Part shown: piece by piece, positions 17,996-28,574 of the stretch
Layout: each line of letters begins with the position of its first letter
Position numbering within the stretch: position 1 is the stretch's first letter
Origin: Chromera velia
Taxonomy: Eukaryota; Sar; Chromeraceae
Direction of reading: 5' to 3'
Length of the DNA stretch: 29,156 nucleotides
Assembly (NCBI GenBank): GCA_018398765.1
Contig: JAHBMJ010004650.1
Location: 64,001-93,156 of the forward strand
Notes under the pieces: model-generated
Databases searched by the model: none
What the model saw: only the letters and a program-made list of their open reading frames with translations
What the model was told of the DNA's origin: nothing
Made by a program: the position numbers and the translations under genes

Positions 17996-20900
17996 GGACA
18001 ACGCTTTCCCACACCACTCTCCGTAAGTGACTCCTCACAGTCGGCCCCAGCTACTAAAGAGGCTCAAAGTGGTGGATACGCCCAGCACGGTCCGTTTTCC
18101 CAACCTGAAGGTACTGAAAACAATGACCCCGCCCCTGGACACCCAAACAGAAGAAACTTAAACCCTCTTACAAAAAATTCTGTCCAGCAGCGGCCTACAG
18201 GAGACAACCGAGGGCTGCTCTTACCTCTTTCACCTCAAGGAAACCTGCGAAACACAGCCTTGCCTGAAGATCAAGGGAGCCCACGCACGGACAATACCGA
18301 AGAAGAGGACGCGTCCCTATACTGCCTTACACCCGTAGCTAACCCATTCCGTCGTTTTGCCCTTGCCAGGAACCCGTATCTCCCCAGTGAGTTGAACCTC
18401 CCACCCAGAGCCTGTACTAACAGACCACTCCGCCGTCTCCTTTCCCAGTCTTGTCATTCCGACAAATCTGATGCAAAAAGAAGCATCGACTGCCAGGCAG
18501 GCCCAAGCATCATTATCTACTCCCCTCACAGTACTCTTTTTATGATGGACGGCTCACACAACTGTAGGCCAACCATCTATCACACGAAAAACCGGGACCC
18601 TTCGAGAGGAAGAAGATTCCCGCCTGACCGACAGTAAAGTCTCTTCTCCCAGCATACAAACAGCTGTTTTCCAATACGACCCAAGAAATCCCCTTGTCTA
18701 ACTGTACGCTCCTTATCACACGACACACAGCCCCAAGTGATTCATTGGAAGGCAAGAAAAGAAGATCTCCACCCACTGCGCTGTACTGAAGAAATCGGTG
18801 CTATCAAAGCTTGTATTCCCATCCATACCAATATACACTTCACCCCATTCTACCCTATTTCTCCCACATTTTTAAGAAAAAAAGAGACCTATTGGAGCGA
18901 TCTCCACCGGCTTCCCCACTACCACCCTTCGAAGGAATCAGGGTGGTCTCATACCCCGAGAGTCTTCAAGATCTCGACAGGCCCACCTTAGGGACAAAAA
19001 ATACTTCATGACCCCATAGTGAGTATCCGTCTGCCTGGGTACGAACCCGATCAGACTACCCCCTTCATATATACACACTGTATATGAAGCTAAAGAAACA
19101 AAATCCGGCGTGAGTAACAAGTATACCCGCACACCGCTCCACCCGTCTCCAAAACGATTACCCCACTCGACAGTTCTTGGGCTCCACCTCCATTCATTGA
19201 TTTACATTTCCCTCCACTTCCCCGCCAAGAAGCTGTACCAGCAAAGCGGAGCCTCAAACTGAATTTTTCCATTAACCCAGACACCACCATCCCAGTAGAC
19301 GTTCCTTTGGGCTCAGGTGTCGGCCCGAACCTCAGTGACCTCAGACCACTAAGCCCTTGACCCCAGCCATATGCAGGCAGCCTCCCCTTCTCAACTGGTC
19401 TTGACTTTGCACCGCAGGGCGTCTTGCAGGCGCTCGTTAGAGAAAGAGTTCGAGAAGCCCTCAGGAACTCAGCCGACGTCCACTGGGTATTGGCAAAAGC
19501 TTTGGAGGGGGCAATCAAACAAGAAGTCTGGACTCGTCTGGACTTCCCTCATAGAAGCTACCACGTGACCCTCCTCGCCAGTCTGAGATACAGCAAGTGG
19601 AAGGCTGCTCAAGTGCAAGCTTTCCAGGCGTTGTACCTAGCACATCCCAGCACCTTTCCCACTGGGCAGTGCAGCTGCACCACCACTACCTTCACAGCTC
19701 ACCGGGGCTCCACGGCCACACCTTGACTTGGTTTAGTGGTGGAACTAGAATCTGCAAGAGCAGCAAGATAAAGAAAACATTGCAGTATTTTACCCGCGTC
19801 CTCAGCGTTTATCAGCAACCCAGCAGTAGCCGTCGCTACCTTCACTGTTCTGATAAACCACTAGAAGCAAAAAAAAAAACAATTCATGAGCCGAATGGCC
19901 AACACCAGGTTCCAAGCGAAGAAAAACAAGAATGCCCAAAACGTGGGACAGCAAAAGGGGAAGGAACTCCAGTCCGGCTTGCAACAAGCACCCTTGAAAA
20001 AGGTGTTCAGACAAAGAGGAGCGGGAAAAGGAGAAGACGGGAAGAAAGGGGCTTAAAAAACCAAACCCAAGGCACCTATGCCACTTGAACACAAAGAAGG
20101 AGTAACTGCAGAACAGCCAGCAGAAGGTGGAAAAAGGAGGAAAGAGGACGTTCAAATCTAAAAAGAAGATGCCCAGCTTGTCGAGAGTATGGAGGAAGAT
20201 CGGGAAGAGATTCAATCACAGTCTGCCTCCCCAGCAGTGTTATCTGAATTAAAGAACACATGCAGGGATTGCTATCACTAAAACACCCTCAGGGAAGCTG
20301 TTGCTACGTCAAGTAGGATCCAACGTGAATAGAACGGACCCATCAAAAATGTAGAGGGGGCCCATTGCCACCGGCCGCCCTACCACTCCTCCACAGGTTG
20401 ACCTTCCTCGAGTGTGAATGGACTTACCATTATTTGATGGAAATTGAATGAAGGCAAAGAGCTTTTGGAACTCGCTGATGAGGTTGAATGAGAGGTTGGG
20501 GTGGACCTTCGAGAACCTTTAAGTTAGGGACATCTATCTTCCGACAGCGCTCACAGGGCCTGCAAAAGAGTGGTACGAAATGCAGGCACCTGAGCAATTG
20601 GAGGGATGCACAACAGTTGCACAACTCAAAGAAATGTTCCTTACAAGTCTTAGATATGGTATCGACGAGCAGGAAGCTGAATATAAGAAAAGAATGCTTC
20701 TTTAGATAACCCAAAACTTCAGAGAGAGTTCTTCTGACTACGTCACCCGCTTTGAGGAGCAGTGCTCTGCCGCAAATCAGAGCACTGACAACCCTACCGC
20801 CTTAAGAGCTTTCATTGAAGGCATAGAGGATGGCGAGCTTCGCATTCAAATGGAAACCTGCACGTATAACACATTTGAAGAACTACAGGTGAACCTGAGG

Positions 20901-21284
20901 AAGTGGAAGGACGTGGTGAGGAGGAAGGAGGGTCGACAGGAGATGGCAAATGGGTAAAGTAACAGACCTGTGAAACGCCTGAGGGTTACGGCGATAGAAG
21001 GAGAAGAAAACCTCCAAACGAACGAGGGCCAGGACCTTGAAAGAGGGGAAGATCTTAAAGTGGATAGGGTATGTACAGAAAAGAAAGACCCAAGAGGGGA
21101 CACCTGGTTCCTTCTTTAGTTCAAGTTTATGGGCTATTCACAGCTAGAGTGGTGTCATGAGAATGATTGCTCGTGCCTAATCCTGATTGACCGTGGTTTC
21201 CGTCAAGAGAAGAGGTATCAGGACGAAAAACGGAATCGACGCAGGATGGGAAACGAAAATGTTCCAAGCAGTTTAGCTGAGTGA
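17996..21284 (+). pseudogene. gag: Decayed gag gene of the LTR retrotransposon
   Basis: Three well-open, protein-like segments remain. The first, 17996-18637 (about 213 codons), is rich in Pro, Asn, Ser and Gln. The second, 19118-19732, is broken only by a TGA at 19358-19360. The third, 20421-21284, holds the gag domain and has stops at 20445 (TGA), 20520 (TAA), 20703 (TAG), 20955 (TAA) and 21117 (TAG). The segments lie in different frames, so frameshifts as well as stops separate them. Gag proteins form the particle that packages element RNA. No CCHC zinc knuckle is clear; the only Cys/His cluster is WCHENDCSC near 21150. The span, over 3 kb, is large for gag. The product would not be functional as it stands. 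Confidence 0.7.
20421..20954 (+). pseudogene. Retrotransposon gag (capsid) domain remnant
   Basis: The frame starts LPLFDG, the usual opening of Ty3/gypsy-type gag domains. Further conserved features follow: a FWNSL segment, YLPTALTGPAKEWYE, an LKEMFL segment, an SSDYVTRFEEQ segment and an ALRAFIEGIED segment. The order and spacing fit the PF03732-type domain, in which the GPA-W motif and the following helices build the capsid. Three internal stops break it (20445, 20520, 20703). This is the only recognisable retroelement protein domain in the internal region, so it carries the classification. Confidence 0.82.
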
Positions 21285-21839
21285 CTCTGCAGGCAGTCAG
21301 ACAGAAAGCAACCAAAAGAAGGAAAAAGGGCAAGACAAAAAGAATGGCAGGGGACTTGATTTACTCAGAAGGGCAAGAGAGGCTGCCGCAGCCTAGGCCG
21401 CAGCATAGTTGTTCGCATGATGAGGTGACATCAAAAATCAAAGGAAGGTGCACAGTCTGGTTCTAATGTTCCCTTTCTTTTATATCTTCATTCATGAGGT
21501 GTTCGATTTCCTACTCCAATAGGCTCTGCCTAAGCTCCTTGTTTGCGAGTATCAGATAGACCGAAGGGATAAAGAAGTTGGAAGGAACATCACCACACTA
21601 TGACAGCTTGCACAGTCATACATGGCATTGCGTGCTTGCTGCATTAGTCAGACAGTGAGCTGAGTTAACAAGGGACGAATGTGTATATGCTTCATCTTTT
21701 TCATGGATCGTTCACAGTGCAAAGCAGGGCAGAGCAGAGCAATACCACCGACTGAGGAGAGCCGAATCGATGAGCCAACTCCAGATACATGAAAGACTTA
21801 GTGAATCAATGAAAACGAGTGGGAGTGGGTGAATGAACG

Positions 21840-22110
21840 AGTAAATGAATGAAGGCAGGCACACTTTCGAAGAATGATGAGGGAAGTGAAGGAATGGTTG
21901 GATGTATAGACAAAAGAGTGAGTGAGTGGGTGAGGGAGTGAGGAAGTGAGTGAGTGAGTACAAGTAAGTGAATACATAAGTAAGCAGATGAGGGACTAGA
22001 CGGATGAACAGATGAATGGATGAATGAATGAATAAATGAATAAATGAATGAATGAATGAATGAGTGAGTGAGTGAGTGAGTGAATGAATGAATGAAAAGG
22101 TGAATGAAAG
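21840..22110 (+). repeat. (TGAA)n/(GAGT)n tetranucleotide microsatellite
   Basis: Imperfect GAATGAAT and GAGTGAGT blocks alternate, densest at 21918-21960 and 22010-22100. The opposite strand gives His/Ser/Ile/Phe repeat frames that are not genes. Confidence 0.92.
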
Positions 22111-23424
22111 GAGATGAAAGGAGTAAAAAGAGGGTAACCAAAAGGGGGGGGATGTTACGAGGAAGTCGTCTCTCATTCCCTTATTCCTCTCCCTTGTGCC
22201 CTCTTTAACACCACTGCATGCTAATGATCTCCTCTCTTCATACCTACTCACCGCTGGTCCACGTCTCTTCACATGAGGGTCGATTCGAAACGCCCGCGAT
22301 TGCGTTGCCTAAGCAACCGAAACCGGCTGCAAGCAAAGAAGTGAAGGAATTGCATACATATACATAAGGGTGAGGGCGCATCCATTGCATAACAGGAAAG
22401 GATGTAGATTGAAGTATGGGAAGTTCAAGACCACGCCTAAGTGAGCGGAGGACTCGAACTCTTCGTACGCAAAGAGAAAGAGAGAGAAGCACAGAGAAAG
22501 AGAGAGAGAGAGAGAAGAAACGACAAAAGGGAAAAAACAAAGAAAGAAAGCCTAGGAAGAGGAAAAAGCAAGAAAGAAGGCATTGCTTGAGAAAAACATA
22601 AACGCAAGAAAAAAAAGGGTAGAACTTGACTCTACCCAGAGAGACAGCTCAATTGGAGGCTCCCGTGCAGAGGAGTGGGTACACGACCATACGAGCGAAG
22701 AACCCAGTCCTCATGTACTGAGTCTCGCCTTGATTGATGTATAATTGGTGCCATGAAAATGATTGGGAAAGAAGCGAAGGCCAAGAATGAGAAAAATAAA
22801 AAATGGAAGGGCACAAGGCGGCAGAATGTTTGCCGAGCAAAGTGATAGAATGGACGCACCTAAGTAAGTAGACGACCTGACGTCACTTGCATAGGGAATA
22901 TAAAAACGCCGCCGAGGGACCAGAATGAAGAGAACAAACTGCTACCATCCTGTAAGGAAGAAAAAAAATAGGAAAAAGAATTTATTAGGGAAGAAAAAAG
23001 AGGACTGCCCAAACAGAAACAAAGGCAAGAAGCCAATGCACAGACTGGGAAACAGAGAAAGCAAAGCTGGTTGGGAGGACAGCACAGCATAAACATCGAG
23101 CTTCAAGACTGTTTAATTTTTGTTTCTTCTTATCTTTCTTTTAACCTAGCTAGGAAAAGGAGACAAATGCATAAAGAACGAATGCAAAATAGAGTGCGTG
23201 ACATCAAAAAGATGAGAGAGAACAGAGGGAGTGTCTCTTTTTCATCATTTGCTTTGCCTCAAGTAAGGCCTCACCATCTCTGCATCAACAAGTGTTGTGT
23301 CTACGATGTAGCACTGCATAAAGCTACCTGCCACCACCGAAATACAACTCCCCACACGACCATCTTGCAAGGAGTGAACCGACCGTGCTCTAAAAACACT
23401 TGAGCAATGGCCTCCCACCGGCAC

Positions 23425-23838
23425 TGTTCATCTGTCCACATCAGATCGTTTCCTCCGTCTCTGCACAGACAATGCATGCACTGTCTCTATAGGTCAATTA
23501 ATACATACCTTTCTGTCACAGATGAAACACAAGCCGTGGCATACCCATCCTGAAGGCTCAAAACTGACTGGATGTGCCCCACAGAATACCTAACCGAGAG
23601 GCTCTTACTTGAACTATCCGTCCATCTACATTAGATCGTTTTCATACGTCTCCAAACCAACTGTACATGCCGTCTCCAGGTTGTCAGTCGGCACATACTT
23701 CTCTTTTACAGATGGAAAAGAAGGCATGACAAACCCATCCTCAGGGCGCAAGGCTGACCAGATAGGTCTTCCAGAATACTGGAGCGAGAGTTGTGCACTC
23801 GCCATATCTTCCCGTCTACATCGGGTTGTTTTCCATGA
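23425..23838 (+). repeat. ~190-bp tandem duplication, about 2.2 units
   Basis: The anchor CATCTACATTAGATCGTTTT recurs in variant form near 23430, 23622 and 23813. The intervening sequence (for example CAGATG, AACCCATCC and CCAGAATAC) aligns between units. No coding role was recognised. Confidence 0.75.
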
Positions 23839-24154
23839 CTAAACATGAGCGAATCCGTGTTCACACAGTCGAGAACAAGGTCATAGAGGCAACTTCGCAC
23901 CGTCAGCTAGATTGCCTCAGTAATCTAAACGAACAAACAGTCGCAAAACCAGTAAGTAAAGGACCTGAGCAGCAGTCTGAGAACAATAAAACAGGAAAGG
24001 TGAGAGAACGATGGGAGTGGTGAGGGAAGTAGTGAGAGGTATAGGAGATAGAAAGATGTATGAGAAAGGATAGAACAAAACGTAACAAAGTAGAACTCCG
24101 ACATGCGTACAAGTATATATGTGAGCAGAAACAACACAACCTAATGGAATTAAA

Positions 24155-24303
24155 CGATTGAGTGTGAGGGCTCGGAAACGAGTGAGAGGGCTCGTTTCAT
24201 GGAGAGACAGGTGGGACGACCTGACCTCTGTTGAAAATAAAGAAACAAAAGCAAACGAGCGTGAGGGCTCAGAAGCGAGTGTGAGGGCTCGTTTTCTTGA
24301 AGA
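24155..24303 (+). repeat. 98-bp spaced duplication with paired GTGAGGGCTC motifs
   Basis: A ~48-bp block containing two copies of GTGAGGGCTC-like sequence and ending GGCTCGTTT occurs at about 24155-24205 and again at 24253-24303. CGAG and CTCG within each block can pair as short hairpins. Confidence 0.65.
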
Positions 24304-24933
24304 GAAGTGAAAACTTCATCTCGTCTCAGGAAGGCAGAGCACGAAATCTCTAGAGACGAGAGATCATATTGACCTGAAAGAAGGCTGACAACTCTTCAGG
24401 TCCTGATAGAAAAGTCTGTACACAATTATATGACACACAGGAAGACGAAATGTTATCTAGTACACTCGAAAGGTGAAGTCTAGCCAGACAAAAACATGTA
24501 TGTGAAAGACCCAGAAAGTGAATGTTCATGATAGAATACAGTAGTTTCAAACATACAGCTGGATACATATATAATCACCATGGGCATAAAAATATATGTT
24601 TATATATATAGAATGTTCTTTTAATGCGAGGCACGTGAGTACTGAGGCTTACTGACTTATGGGGGGGCCCACTCGTGACCAGTAAACCGAAAAAAAAAGC
24701 GGCCTCATGCACAAAGAAGTAAAGTAGGGTATCGCCAGTACCCTAGTAGGGGGGCACCGCTGGCCTATGAATCTCTGTGTTCCTCTCACGTGTGTTTGGA
24801 AAAAAAGGCCGCTTTCAGATGCAAGGACGAGAAAAGAACTTGCAAGTCGATCAACAGGCACATGATACGAAGCATTCTAGAGCTATTGACCTGCTGATGT
24901 CGATTCGCTGACGATCGCTGAAGAAGCCATATA

Positions 24934-24947
24934 AGAAGGGGGAACAG
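24934..24947 (+). other. Second polypurine-tract-like sequence
   Basis: ATAAGAAGGGGGAA is identical over 14 bases to the sequence that precedes the 3' LTR (26267-26280). It lies 1.3 kb upstream. It could be an internal (central-type) plus-strand priming site or the trace of an internal duplication. Confidence 0.45.
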
Positions 24948-26268
24948 GCCGATCACTATACGGAGAGCGCGCCTCGTTTTGTGCTCAGTCTGCTTCGATC
25001 TTTCCCCTGGATTACTTACCCCCTCATGTTTGCCGTGTATGCTGTTGTCTGCCATTTACTCTTGCTGCAAGAATGGCTACACGTGCAGTGAAAAAGAATA
25101 CAGCAGAACAAGAAACAAGAGGTAGAGCGCCCATCCAACCGACTGACACTAACCTTGCGGTCTTACACAAAAGAGACAGCAGACTTATGCAGTTTTGCAT
25201 AAACGATCCATTTACCCAAAGATTCTGACATTTATATGCAGACTGCATCCCGAGAAGAAGTACAACATTCCATAATGTCATGTCTTGAGGAAGAGAATCA
25301 GCAGCATCCTTGGATATATAAAGCGCTCCATTCATACATGTCTGAAGAGAACAGGCTTTCCAAAGTACCGTTTGTCTCCACAAAGGGAGAAGCAAGCGTG
25401 GCCGTGCATTTTGTCAGCAGACTGAGCAGAGAATGTATGCACACGCAGGCACGCATACGTAACAGCGTCGCACGAAAGGAAGGCCACTGAGAGAAGTGAA
25501 ATTTATATTAATATTATGTTGAAAAAGGAAAAACGTGCTTAAATCGTCTGCAGTCATGTTCAAAAGTCTCAGAAACTCAACCTGGCTATACGGTAGACAG
25601 ACAATTGTTCTGTCTGAAGCAAGAACACTGCATAATAATTTGTTTGCGAAGCAGTGAGAATCGAAAAGATGAGGGGTGTGTAGAAGGCTACATGCGTTAG
25701 CGTCTCTGGCTGTTTTGTCTTCAGACTGAGCCCGCTGTCAAGACAGCTACACCACGAGGCCGCCTCAAGGTCAAAAGGGAAAAATATAGAGTTCTCATAT
25801 TTTTAGGCATGCGTGCAGTACAAAATGTCTGCAACAAGTCTACAGGCCGCTTGAAGATCGGAAGTAATAGAGAGGAAGACATGCAGTCTATATAGCATGC
25901 GGTCAGATGACGGTGGCATCACTGAATTTCATTCTTTCCATTCCTTTATGTCTTCTCCTTTATATCTCTCTTCTTTATCTCCTTCCTCATTCTAACCCTC
26001 ATTCTTTCGGCCGACAGGAATCTTCACTTTCGTTCTGTCATGCATGATGTCGGTCGTGCTTATTTCTACAGAAGTGTTTCTCTCCGTATGGTCTGTATGA
26101 GACACTGTAGGAGGGAGATCGAAGTTACGTGTTTCGCTAAGTTCTCTTCTCCCATGCGTTTTTGTTTTTTTTTCTTTCCGAATGATCCGTTGTCAAAGAA
26201 ATATAAAAAAAAGAAGGGAGAATGTGTTACGGGGAGTGAAGAGAAGAGCGCGTGGACAGCGCTCTTAT

Positions 26269-26280
26269 AAGAAGGGGGAA
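26269..26280 (+). other. Polypurine tract
   Basis: AAGAAGGGGGAA directly abuts the first base (TGTATTACGG) of the 3' LTR. This is where plus-strand DNA synthesis would be primed. Confidence 0.85.
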
Positions 26281-27615
26281 TGTATTACGGACTCCCAAGT
26301 AGGCTATGGTAGCAGGATATAACTTCCAAGTATGTTTTGCCTGCTAAAAGCCTACTTGGTATGATCTAGGGGGAAAAGAAATAAAAGTGAAAGGAAAGGA
26401 GAAAACAATTGAGAATGTGAGTAGATCCCGAGAAAAAGAAAATGGCCTTGAAGTTTTAATGGAATGTCCACACCTATTGAATAAAAAAGACTGTTGAACT
26501 CTATCATGGAAGAAAAAATCATTATAGAAGAAGAAATGGAAGAAAGAATAGAAGAAGGAACGGCAGAGCAAATGGAAGAAAGAATGAAAGAAGAGTTGGA
26601 AAAGCCTCTTTCAGGGGTCTCGACGGGCTACGGCATGTCCGAGCGGAAGAGCCTCTTCCAGGGGCCTCGTCAAAAACAAGGAAGAGGAAGTCTTAGAAAG
26701 AAAGGAAGAGAAGATGGAAAGAAAAAGAAGAAAAATAAAATAAAATAAATAGAGACCAACCAGAATGGAATACAGAAAACGGAAGAGGGAAAAGAAAAGG
26801 TGTTAGAAGGAATAGGGGTAAAATCAATACAGAGGAAAGTAATTATAGAAGTCCTTATGGAAGAGCGAAAAGTGAAAGACTTGGATTTTTAGAAGAGTAA
26901 ACGGAAGAAGATGTTGAAAATCAAATTTCATCTTGTTATTTCGTCGGACCCATCTTGGACAGAGGACTTCCGATATCCATTCTCCAGCCTTTGAGAAAAC
27001 TTCTGAGAAGTGAACCTACACAGTACGGTTAGGAGTTACTACCAGCCCCTTTTAGCTAGTAGCGAGTTACCGTCAGTTTGGTAACCATAAGATGGTAACC
27101 AGCGGACTTGAAGGCGTGTACTACTACCATGGTAGCTCGAGGAAAAACTTGGGTAAAAACAGTTGTAAGACCTATTTTAAAGCCTAACCACTTAACTCAT
27201 TAGCAATTCAAAGCCCTGAAATGATCATACTCAAATAATATATAGGCTATACATAATGATATAGTGGTTATAGTTCAGTCATAAAATGATGAACATTGAG
27301 TTTTACTAGAATGAACTTTTAATGAATGTTAAAAATATGATTTTTACTAGTCTGAAATTGGTTTTGTATGTTAAGTTTGACTCAGAATGTGACCAAATTT
27401 GCCTGTTTTTAGCTACTACCACTATGATCGGAACACTACTATCGTAACCTCAAAATTGGTAACCGGGCAGCCTAGCGGCCACCTAGTAACTATCCTACTT
27501 TCGTTACTCCTAACCGTACTGTATAAGTAAACCTCGAGTGACTTCAGCATACTAGCTACCCTGCCGTCAGTAAAACGTTACCAGGGTTCCGGAATCAAAT
27601 AAGAAGTCCGCTACA
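26281..27615 (+). repeat. 3' LTR, interrupted by a nested TIR element
   Basis: Begins TGTATTACGGACTCC and ends GTCCGCTACA. Subtracting the nested 509-bp element and its 8-bp duplication leaves about 818 bp against 795 in the 5' LTR. A 22-bp insertion at 26936-26957 explains nearly all the rest. Near the start, CCAAGTAGGC and GCCTACTTGG form the outer stem, and GCAGG and CCTGC the inner stem, of a hairpin around TATAACTTCC. It carries an 80-codon charged frame (26506-26748) matching that of the 5' LTR. Confidence 0.9.
27017..27525. mobile_element. TIR element, short copy (509 bp), nested in the 3' LTR
   Basis: Starts TACACAGTACGGTTAGGAG and ends with its near-perfect inverse (CTCCTAACCGTAC, then TGTATA). 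AGTGAACC (27009-27016) and AGTAAACC (27526-27533) flank it: an 8-bp duplication with one mismatch. The 5' LTR has the single unduplicated sequence AGTGAATC at the matching place, so the boundaries are confirmed by an empty site. It matches the outer parts of the element at 2343-3934. No reading frame is present, so it is a MITE-like, non-autonomous, probably hAT-type (inference) element. Confidence 0.92.
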
Positions 27616-27620
27616 CCGCT

Positions 27621-28574
27621 GAGGCTGAATTCAATGAGCCGGTTCCGCATTCATCTATGCATAGAGCCGGTTGGGGACGGTATACGCGTTACTGGGCCTG
27701 GCCGCGCCCGGTCTTCGAGCACCGAGGCCCGGCCTGGCGTGCGCCTTACCACATAGTAGCCTAGCTAGTCCTTTACAAGCTCTAAGCAGGCCAATACTAA
27801 CCGATACTCGGCCGCTCAAGAAAGAACCGATAGTCGATACTTCGATACCTATACCGATACGATAGCTATCCCTAAGACTCACAGTATCATATGAGTATGA
27901 CTGTGGCTCTATAGATACTAGTCTAGAATCTAGATATTTGTTCAATGGAATTAAATGGAATGAAGGCATGAAGAAAAAAAAAGTTTAATTTTTTTATCTC
28001 TAACAACTTGAGAGACTAAGGCTCAGAGGAAGCTCATCAAAGTTAAGGAGAATAGAGTTTAAGACATAGCCTACATAGGTAGGTACGAAGCAAGCCCTAG
28101 AGCAAGCCTGTCTGTCATTGAGGAACCGAGAGAAACTGTATTTCCCCTTTTCGATCCCCTACAATCCCTCAAGCAATTCCGATTCATCTTCCCGCCTTGC
28201 TCTCAATACCAATTGTGACCACCACCTCTTCACGACCGCCACCTTCCTTTATCCTCGATCCTTTATTACGCACCGGCCGACAACAACCCCACCTTCTTTG
28301 CTCCCCCACCGCCTATTAACTTACAAGAGTTGGTCTGAAAGGGGGGAGGAGGATCCTTTGCAACAAAAACGGAAAAAGGAAGGGGCAGAAAGGTCTGTCA
28401 ATGTATGTCACAGGAACAGGGACCGACGCACGGACGGTTACTTGCTCTACCTCATTCCTACAGTTCGAGATACAGTACCTCGAACGACCAAACGACCAGA
28501 CGGATGCATTCCTCTCCAGACCCTTGCCCACTCCCCCCTCCCCCCGTCCATGAACCAACCCCCCCCCCCCTCCC
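27621..28574. other. Spacer right of the retrotransposon, no gene seen
   Basis: Contains GAGCCGGTT twice (27637 and 27666), a GC-rich patch (27695-27750) and the second TTAGGGATAGCTATC repeat copy (27838-27895, inverted). From about 28140 the + strand is C/T-rich, and this should include the 3' untranslated region of the TLDc gene on the - strand. The 177-codon + frame at 28118-28651 is antisense to that gene and explained by composition. Confidence 0.4.
27838..27895 (-). repeat. TTAGGGATAGCTATC repeat, copy 2 (inverted)
   Basis: The reverse complement reads TTAGGGATAGCTATC followed by GTATCGGTAT, as at 15036-15085. Flanking ATATGA and GAGTC motifs are shared as well, so homology extends beyond the tip. 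Confidence 0.5.

Larger units (their letters stand above)
21285..26268 (+). other. Non-coding-looking internal region of the retrotransposon
   Basis: About 5 kb where pol would normally lie. No long frame and no recognisable protease, polymerase or integrase motif was found on either strand. It holds a tetranucleotide microsatellite (21840-22110), an AG-rich tract (22480-22520), a 190-bp tandem duplication and a 98-bp duplication. A short open stretch at 25072-25490 has two frames (MATRAVKKNTAEQE and HSIMSCLEEENQQHPW) separated by a shift, with no known family. Confidence 0.5.
16654..27615 (+). mobile_element. Complete LTR retrotransposon, gag-only (TR-GAG/LARD-like), 10.96 kb
   Basis: Two direct LTRs (16654-17448 and 26281-27615) bound 8.8 kb of internal sequence. 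The target duplication CCGCT is perfect at 16649-16653 and 27616-27620. A primer-binding-site candidate follows the 5' LTR, and a polypurine tract directly precedes the 3' LTR. Orientation is +. The internal part has a decayed gag frame with a retrotransposon gag (PF03732-type) domain at about 20421-20950. I see no protease, reverse transcriptase, RNase H or integrase signature; downstream frames are all short. Elements with gag alone, or with neither gene set, are known as TR-GAG and LARD and rely on enzymes from full relatives. A profile search could still reveal degraded pol remnants. Microsatellites and small duplications have grown inside, and a 509-bp TIR element sits in the 3' LTR. Confidence 0.88.

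Noticed and set aside
21712-22272. 186-codon - strand frame with His/Ser/Ile/Phe repeats
   Set aside because: Produced by the TGAA/GAGT microsatellite.
25072-25490. Two protein-like frames as an env-like or captured gene
   Set aside because: Short, frame-shifted and without a recognisable motif, signal peptide or membrane segment. Recorded only as part of the internal region.
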